From: Camellia lanceoleosa | Lineage: Eukaryota; Streptophyta; Magnoliopsida; Ericales; Theaceae | Length of the DNA: 64,000 nucleotides | Reading direction: 5' to 3' | Assembly: GCA_025200525.1 (NCBI GenBank) | Contig: CM045770.1 | Coordinates: 122,985,429-123,049,428, forward strand | Part shown: positions 57,481-64,000 of the stretch, piece after piece | Numbering within the stretch: position 1 is the stretch's first letter | How the letters are laid out: each line of letters starts with the position of its first letter | Made by a program: the position numbers and the translations under genes | Notes under the pieces: model-generated | The model's database searches: none | Told to the model about the DNA's origin: nothing | What the model saw: only the letters and a program-made list of their open reading frames with translations

Positions 57481-57900
57481 ACATCTGACCTTTTTTATCC
57501 CTAGTTCAAGGATTGCTTCTAATCCGGCTATGCAAGCCCCATACTCTGGTTGATTATTGAACATTTTGAATCGAGGTTTGAAAGTTGGGACATGCTGAGC
57601 CTCAGGTCGAGAGGGATTCTATGTTGTACAATCTATAGATCAATTTCAGGCATGTCTTTGTAGGACCACGCAAAAATATTTTTTGAAATCTTTTAATAAA
57701 GCGACTAATCACTTGTGTTCTTCTAAAGACAATGTAGAATCAATCTAAATTGAGCCAGGATCCTTCTTATTACCCACACTAACTAAAACAATCTCATCCA
57801 TCAAGGGCTTAACATGCCTCTCTTCCTCTCAATTGATCAAATTTTACAAATCCCGATAAATTTCTTCCTCTTCGTTTTCATCATAAGTTTTGGAAAAAGT
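57480..57900 (-). pseudogene. gypsy pol fragment, RT start fused to RNase H
   Basis: On the minus strand: LMDEIVLVSVGNKKDPGSI, LVALLKDFKKYF, then (one frame over) WSYKDMPEIDL and IVQHRI, the standard start of gypsy RT. Shortly after, the text becomes FNNQPEYGACIAGLEAILELGIKKV, the RNase H region normally several hundred residues downstream. The RT palm is thus deleted. Several stops are present. It lies between the antisense ORF and gag of the same minus-strand element. Confidence 0.78.
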
Positions 57901-57946
57901 TTTGAAAATTGTTGGTCAAGGCAATGAATTAAAGGAACGGAGAAGT

Positions 57947-58417
57947 TGTAAAGTGACTCCGATTTTGACCCGACATTTTATTATGTTCCGGACTCGGGTT
58001 TCATGGTTCAAAGTTGTTGTTCATCTCTTTTTTCGCTTGTTGTTCCTTGGATTGGTCATTTGGATTGTAGTTGTGTGTTTGGAACAGGTTGGTTGCTTGA
58101 TTTTCCAAACCTATGTTGCCCAGAATTTTGCTCCTCCTCCGCCGGCGGCCATTCTTCTTCCGAAAGCTTTTGCAAACTCTCAGTTTTTTTGTAGACTTGT
58201 AAATACTGGAAGAGTGTATTCTACGCTCAAGCGGCGTTTCCTACGCTCGAGTATCCAACCTTGCGCTCGAGCGATGTTCTTCGTCTGCAAAACTTCTGAA
58301 AGTGCATATTTGACGCTTGAGTGAAACATTGTGTCTGACGCTCGAGCGTCACTTTCCACGCTCGAGCGAACTACGTGTATAATAGTCTGTGAAGATTACC
58401 TTTTTCATCACTTTTTC

Positions 58418-58454
<37 letters not shown>

Positions 58455-59948
58455 AAACTCTCCAAAACCCTAGATCTTGAGTTTCTCTATCCAAAACTCA
58501 CTTTCTTCTATTTCACCTAGATCCATTGGGTTCCTCACCCTAGTGCCTTTGAGAAAAAGGTAGAGTTAATGGGCTCTCTTTTCATCCAAACAAAAGTGGG
58601 TTTTGGTGTCTTTGGAGTTTCAACCTTGCTTTACTCGTCTTCTCTTCTTCAGTTAGGGATTTTCTATAGTTTCATGTGGCCTTTAGCTTAGTTGTGTAAC
58701 AAAGGTGGGATTTAGGAGTAGTTTGAACAAACCTAGGGTTTGGGTGTGAAATAAAAAGAGGGGTTTTTGATGAATGGAAAATAAATGGTTATGGAGTTTG
58801 AAAATAAGCTTGTATTGTGTCAAAACTGTAGATTTTGATACTTGGGTTGATATTTAAAAAGGGGGAGTTTGCCCTAAAATGATTATAATATTTATTTTGT
58901 ATAAATAAATGAAATTGGTGTTGTAAACATGAAATTGGGTGAACATTGAAATAGATGGTGAAGCTGAGTGTGTGATACCTCTCACCTTTGGAAGTTTTGA
59001 ATAAATTATCTAGCTTGAAATTGAATATCTATTTAGAAATAACTATATTGGGCTATCAGTGGAGGATATCTATGATTGTTGTAGAAATTGCATGAATATT
59101 AGGTGAATTAAAACTAATCCATTGTTGATTATCATTGAATATGTATGATGTTTGCAAGGAGAAAGAGGATGTACTCTATTGTTTAGGAGGAGATAGGGGA
59201 TGGACTCCATTAAAATTAAGTTGGCCGCAGTGTCCAGGGTGAAAGTCCTAAAATCTTATGTATACATGGGTACCGATCCCACAGACGAAATTTCCATAAA
59301 ATGGTAGATTGAAGTGTTTGTGCGGTAATTGTGTTGATTAGATAACCATTAAGTTGTAGTCTTAGTTGGGTTGTTGAAAGATAATGAAATTGGCTCATGG
59401 ATTGAAATGAATTGAAGAAAAATGGAATAAGATATGAACATAGTACTTTGTGATTATTAAAAATGTGAATGTTTTGTCAAAAGCATTGTATATGCACATT
59501 GTACTTATATCTCTGCTAAATCTCATGTACTGTGTTAGATTGTTCTTATTGGGCTTTGACTCACCCTATTTGGGAAAACCATTTTCAGGTGCAGGTGACA
59601 TACTTTCACCAAGGCAATAGCTTGGAAAGACTTTTGGGAAGCAAGAGGTTATTTATCTTGTTTTTATTCTTTTGTACAGCCAAGGGCTTTAATTGTATTG
59701 AGCTAGGCTCACTTTTGTGTAACCAAGCAATGACTTGGAAAGATGTAAGCCTATAGAGCATCTGACCATTTGTTCAGTTTCAATTCTCTTATCATTGTAA
59801 CACATGCTGTAGATTCTGGATGAATATTTGTGAATGTATATCGCATGTATTAACTTTTGCAAACAAACTCTGATGAATGAAAGTATTTTATTTCTATTAT
59901 TCTTCCGTTTATGAGTTGGATTTATTGTATTATTTTTGGGGTGTTACA
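57947..59948 (+). repeat. 2.0-kb solo LTR related to the chromovirus LTR
   Basis: Runs TGTAAAGTGACTCCGATTTTG to GGGGTGTTACA. It shares with the 6688/14030 LTRs the CGCTCGAGCG array, a CT-rich leader, CCTCACCCTAGTGCCTTTGA, GGCTATCAGTGGAGGATATC, GTGAAAGTCC (about 59238) and GACTCACCC...TTTTCAGGTG (59558-59592). There is no primer site after it. A clear target duplication is not visible (GAAGT against AGTAG). Confidence 0.75.
58223..58383 (+). promoter_or_regulatory. CGCTCGAGCG palindrome array and TATA
   Basis: CGCTCAAGCG (58223-58232), CGCTCGAGTA (58243-58252), CGCTCGAGCG (58264-58273), TGACGCTCGAGCGTCA (58336-58351, perfect 16 bp) and CGCTCGAGCG (58359-58368). TATAAT begins at 58378, ten bases after the last copy. 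Confidence 0.72.
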
Positions 59949-60559
59949 AGTAGGCAGAATTATGGCACTTATTCACAAGAAACTCCGACTTAGTGATAAC
60001 AACATACTCAAAAGAAAACAACAAAGAAAACCTAGACAGGACAAAGATGTCTAGGTTAGCACTCTTGAAATCAACAAATTTAGACTTGTAAGACTAACTC
60101 GAGCCGAATCCCAACTCTACAAAATAGGTGGAATCCAACTCAGACTCAACATTCAATTCAAAACTCAGAATAAAACCATTCTCAATATTTAAAGTGCAGG
60201 CCATCAACCACATTCAAAATAAAACTCGTGCAATCAACAGGTGGTCATCCCCAATCACAAAAATGATCACAATATCCCCCAAGTTTCCTGGTCCTATGCT
60301 AGTCTCAAGATTTATCACAGATTCAACCAGTATCAGTTCCAGAACTTCTCCAGTGCTCCCTTGTTGCATGATCAATCCATGGCTCAAGAAAACCATAACA
60401 AGAGAAGTGCGTACCTGTGAGAATATCTATCATACCATCCAATTTTGGCTCTAAAGCATCTACTACCACAGGGTTTTGGGGTTTTGGTTGGGATTGAGGT
60501 ACATATATCATTTATAAAGTGCTCTCTAGAATAAACACCTCGGGCTTAGGCAAATGGGA

Positions 60560-61860
60560 AGGTGTGATGTATATGCTGGGGTTGAAGGTAGGTGATAGTG
60601 TATGGATGAGGTTGAGGTGGGAAGGCGGTCAGACTCAATTATGGGTTGAAAAATGGTTGGAGGTGACATTGGACTTTTGGGGTGGAGCTATGGTTTTGTT
60701 GTCAATGAGATCTTGAATCTCATGACGAAGGTGATGGCAATGGTTGGTGTCATATCCAGGCTGCTGGTGGAAGACACAGTGTTTGGTAGGGTCGTGTTTG
60801 CCTAGGAGTGGATTAGGAAATGGTTAGGGGTCAAGAGGTTTGAGATACCCTATTTCTATTAAGATCTCCAAGGCTTTGGTAAGGGACATGTAGAGAAGAT
60901 TGACGACTCTGGTTGAGGTTCGGCACTAAGTTGTTTTGGCAATGGTCATAGTGTTGGCCATCGAGGGTATGGCATTGGCATGTTTATCCGATAGCATCCT
61001 CAATTTGAAACTCAATTTCATGGAGATCCTTGAAGCTAAAAAGTGAAAGAACTATCATCTTCTGCAGTAATCTTCTATGCGCATTTTTACAACCATAAGG
61101 ATTTGATCTTTCTCCGAGGCTTGTTTGCCATCATGGTCGCTTTTTCCTCCGTCCACGGTGATAAATGCCATGAAGCACTCATTGGGCTCTTGTCGAGTCA
61201 CCTCCAATTTTCGAGTGGTTATTTCGATTTGTGTATTATAGGGTATTTTGTGACAAATTTTTCGACTAACTCCTCCCGCTTTGCTTGATCAATCATCTAA
61301 CTTGGCGTACCAAGTAACAACCACGCCTAACATGGTTCTTCCAAACAAGGAAAGCTTTTGAGCTCGAGATAAGCCCATGGGCTTCAGAATGTTTAAGAAG
61401 AAGCGAATATGAACCATAGGGTCACCACGCCCATCAAATCTATCTATGTGTGGCATTTTGAACCACTCAGGTAACCTCACAATTGTTTCCATAAACCCAT
61501 CCTCAAAGTCTAGAATAGAGTTGATCCCTTGTGATGTTTTGAACATTTTCTCTACTTTGGATATTTCAACATAGTTGGGTCAACTTCATCAATACCCATA
61601 GGAAAAACTCTTCCCATTGGCTGTGTAGGAACTCTAAGATCTTCTTGCAAAGATAGCTTCATGGAGTTCCTCAACTGGTGGAACTATTGAAGGTGAATGA
61701 GATGTAGATGTCCTAGATTGGCATTACAATTTGGCAAGAGCCTCATCGTTGGCGAAGATTTTGGTGGTAAGAGCATCCATGCTTTGTTGAATAGACTAAA
61801 ACAGGTTTGCAATATCTACCGACGGTTGATCATCTATCACCACTGAAGATGGATCCATCA
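60560..61860 (-). pseudogene. Ty3/gypsy gag (Tat-like), stops present
   Basis: Minus-strand reading starts near an ATG at about 61857 (MDPSSVVIDDQPSVDIANLF). The core gag block WFKMPHIDRFDGRGDPMVHI, then FGRTMLGVVVTWYAKLDD, lies at 61289-61480. Further on come YMSLTKALEILIEIGYLKPL and the zinc-binding CVFHQQPGYDTNHC (60739-60780) followed by HHLRHEIQDLIDN. This is the layout of Tat-lineage gag. Stops interrupt it in several places (for example after KPLDP). Remnants of the gag-protease spacer continue to about 60000. Confidence 0.8.
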
Positions 61861-62410
61861 CAAATTCTAGAACTTCCAGCTGGAAAGGTATTGACAATGA
61901 GAAACTAACACTAGAGGTATTGACAGTGAGAAACTAACACTAGTTGTCCTTGAACCAAATCTGTCTACCGGTGCGAGCCCAAAAAAACTTGGGGGATATG
62001 AAACCATTCTAAAGCTATAGTGCTACGACTTCCTAGCAAAAACAAAAATAGGACCTCCAATTAGAATTCTAGCAGCACTTTGGCCTAATTCGTGCAGTTG
62101 ACCATACATACACCACCGAAAAATTGAACCCCACATACTAACATGCCTGAACCACTGCTCAGGATTTTGAGAAACGCGGATCTCATACATTACACATAAC
62201 ACATAGTAGGAAAGAGAATAATCACCCCTATGGGGGGTAGGGTTACCCTATCCTAGCTTTGAAATGATCTAGGGCTTCACTATTCAAACAAGTGGTATCA
62301 TACATCCTAGAAATGAGATAGTATCTTGTCGTAATTTTGGAAGGTACTATAGCTCACTATATGTACAAGGTTAGCTTTACTCTAGGGGTTTGAAGTCAAG
62401 GTGACATTAT
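61861..62410 (-). other. probable 5' leader of the gag pseudogene
   Basis: Non-coding. A 30-base phrase around TATTGACA(A/G)TGAGAAACTAACACTAG occurs twice in tandem (61890-61940). No convincing primer-binding site or 5' LTR end is visible before the next LTR at 62411. Confidence 0.4.
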
Positions 62411-62846
62411 GTCACGACCCCATTTCGCCCCTAGTAGAATGGTGCCATGATGGCCAATAATCCGAGATTACCAAAGGCCAACTTACAAAGTCACACACAA
62501 TCAGAGTATACATATGGGGCTTACATATGTGGAAGCAATAAATTTAAATCTAAGTAGTCCATAAGAGCTGTGCATAGATCAAGTGAAATAATATACATCT
62601 TAACATGGTTCACAACTTGGATACAAATAAAATAAAGTACATGTTACATCTTGATCAAAAGTCTTCTCAAGCCGAAATATACAAAAGAATTGAACCAAAA
62701 CTTAAGAAGCATAATCTTCAAGATGCTAACAAAACATAAATCCGAAAACAACTTGCAAATAACATCTTAGGCGTCACCACCTTTTTGCTCGCCACCTACA
62801 TATATATAAAAGGGGAGGGTGAGCTTGGATACTCAGTGAATGATAT

Positions 62847-63154
62847 AATTAATAAGGGTGTGTTTATATTTACAAAAATTTTATAAATTTGTTTATTTTA
62901 GATTGAAAAATGTTTAAAAATTTAAAAATATAAAAGTGTGAGAAATGGCGGGTGAATGGGTGACATTGGTGGTGGTTGGTGGTGGAGGATGTGGTGGTGG
63001 TGGATGGTGGTGGTGGTGACTAGTGTTGGATGGTAAAAAAAAACTCAAAACTCAAAATGGAAACACATTTTTGTGTTTTCATTATAAATCAAAAATTTTA
63101 CCAAACAAGTTTTTATTTGAGTTTTTAAAATTTTGTAAATATTAAAGGTTTGAA
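62847..63154. mobile_element. small insertion flanked by a 10-bp direct repeat
   Basis: TGAATGATAT occurs at 62837-62846 and 63155-63164, bracketing 308 bp of AT-rich DNA with a GGT-rich microsatellite (62965-63019). The length of the duplication would suit a Mutator-type insertion; terminal inverted repeats are weak. Confidence 0.45.
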
Positions 63155-63347
63155 TGAATGATATCCGAGATCTTTATCAAAACAATACATATCATAGCTT
63201 GTAGCAAAACATGGGATGAATCAAGTTCATCAATCAAAGTCTTTCAAAGCTTCTTGGGATGTTTACTAACATCTACATAATACAAATGATGACATTCCTG
63301 ACAAAACAAAGGAAAAACCGTCCCGGAGTCAAAGCACACCCGTTCAA

Positions 63348-63467
63348 GACCGTCGGTGGCCGACCCAGAATCAATTAGACAACCCACCCGGAAAACCGTC
63401 GATGGCAAAACAAAACCCACCCGTACAAGACCGTCGGTGGTACCATCTGTACATGACCGTCGATGGC
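63348..63467. repeat. four copies of (G/A)ACCGTCG(G/A)TGG
   Basis: Copies at 63348-63360, 63394-63406, 63429-63440 and 63455-63467 within the minus-strand LTR, each followed or preceded by CACCCG-type text. Role unknown. Confidence 0.65.
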
Positions 63468-64000
63468 AGAGATATCTTAAACAAAGGTGCTGCTTAGGCT
63501 TAACGTCCCCTAGCACGAAAGGACCTTCCAAGAATGTCATCAAAACAAACATAATACTTGATACCAAAAACTAAACGATAATCATTCATGCTTGATCAAA
63601 TACTTTTCCAAAATGAAACAAAGCTTTATCAAAACTTTATAACATAGCTTTATTAAAAATACAACTCACATAGCTCTTCGGGTGTGGGGATTAAGGCAAG
63701 GATCCAAGACCTAAAAATACATGGCAAAGTCTATTGAATGCATTTCAAGAAGATAAGAAAGAATGCTCAAAGAAGGCTATGCAATGCATTCTCAAAATAA
63801 GCTTTACATGAGTGTAAATGATCCCAGCATTTCTTTCCAAAACCAAGTCAAGACAAAGCAAAACATGTGCTAGGAGTTAAAATGCTGTTTTTCTTCTAGG
63901 AAAAACATGTTAGGTACCAACCATGTCTTGGAATGGATGCATAGAGATGATCTAGGCTAAAATGACCTAGCTGGGTGAACTCAAGGGGTCTTGGCCGAGG

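Larger units (their letters stand above)
48431..61990 (-). mobile_element. degraded minus-strand Tat-like Ty3/gypsy element
   Basis: Read on the minus strand from the right: leader (about 61.99-61.86 kb), gag, deleted pol, antisense ORF, 80-bp tandem repeats, polypurine-like tract and 3' LTR. A 2.0-kb solo LTR (57947-59948) and a 2.6-kb solo LTR (52371-54946) are nested in it. No matching 5' LTR (a TGTAGACACC start) is seen on the right inside the window. The layout fits the Tat lineage. The link between gag/pol and the 3' part is inferred from orientation and spacing. Confidence 0.62.
62411..64000 (-). repeat. minus-strand LTR, right end outside window
   Basis: Plus-strand TGTCACGACCCC at 62411 is the reverse complement of a typical gypsy LTR end GGGGTCGTGACA. 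Read on the minus strand the region has AAGCTCACCCTCCCC...TAGGTGGCGAG (62835-62789), T-rich polyadenylation-like text and GTAACATGTAC, the same order as in the other LTRs here. Its 5' end is beyond the window. No primer site adjoins its end, so it may be solo or truncated. The frames inside are not genes. Confidence 0.6.

Noticed and set aside
57947..59948. Reading this as the 5' LTR of a full element
   Set aside because: No primer-binding site follows and the sequence on both sides belongs to the minus-strand Tat-like element.
61043..61288. 81-codon plus-strand frame
   Set aside because: Antisense shadow of the gag pseudogene on the minus strand.
63244..63567. 107-codon minus-strand frame near the window end
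   Set aside because: Created by the ACCGTCGGTGG repeats in LTR DNA; no domain.

Overview
The window is repeat-dense nuclear DNA of a flowering plant, most likely a eudicot. The evidence is layered LTR retrotransposons of plant lineages (Tork/Tnt1-like Ty1/copia, a chromodomain Ty3/gypsy of Tekay type, Tat-like Ty3/gypsy), Tourist, hAT and Mutator-like non-autonomous elements, AT-rich spacers with AAT and CT microsatellites, and one fragment of a conserved plant gene (TRAPPC13-like). I see no intact host gene, rRNA, tRNA or CRISPR array. The species cannot be fixed from this sequence.

Layout. 1-4137: 3' part of a copia element whose polyprotein stays in one frame but has six nonsense codons, then its 3' LTR. 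4138-5100: a GC-rich low-complexity island beside a cluster of ACGT-core sites. 6029-16352: a Mutator-like terminal-inverted-repeat element split by a complete but dead 9.4-kb chromovirus (6688-16075, target duplication TAATT, 2.04-kb LTRs). 16.4-24.9 kb: a chain of small DNA transposons (nested MITEs, a Tourist element, a Mutator-like element with 227-bp tandem repeats, a second one enclosing a TRAPPC13-like exon, and an hAT element with an 8-bp target duplication).

26.75-56.42 kb is a tandem segmental duplication. Unit A (26.75-46.30 kb) and unit B (46.30-56.42 kb) share the same flank, the same Tat-like 3' LTR, the same 80-bp tandem repeats, the same solo LTR at the same target site and the same antisense ORF. 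Unit A alone carries two 4-kb solo LTRs (28522-32772 and 36641-40684). Unit B lacks the segment matching 27.58-33.36 kb. From 48431 to about 62 kb unit B continues into the rest of its minus-strand Tat-like element: an internally deleted pol (about 57.5-57.9 kb), a nested solo LTR (57947-59948) and gag (60.56-61.86 kb). The window ends inside another minus-strand LTR (from 62411).

The most interesting signal is regulatory. Unrelated or distantly related LTR families each carry an array of short CpG-containing palindromes upstream of a TATA box, each family with its own core: CGCTCGAGCG in the chromovirus and its solo relative, GTGTCGACAC and AAGGGTCGACCCTT in the 2.6-kb solo LTRs, GCCGGTCGGC plus TTCTAGAA-type palindromes in the 4-kb solo LTRs. 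Several of these LTRs also share two downstream modules (GTGAAAGTCC and GCTCACCC...TTTTCAGGTG). Comparisons are by eye; no alignment or database search was run.
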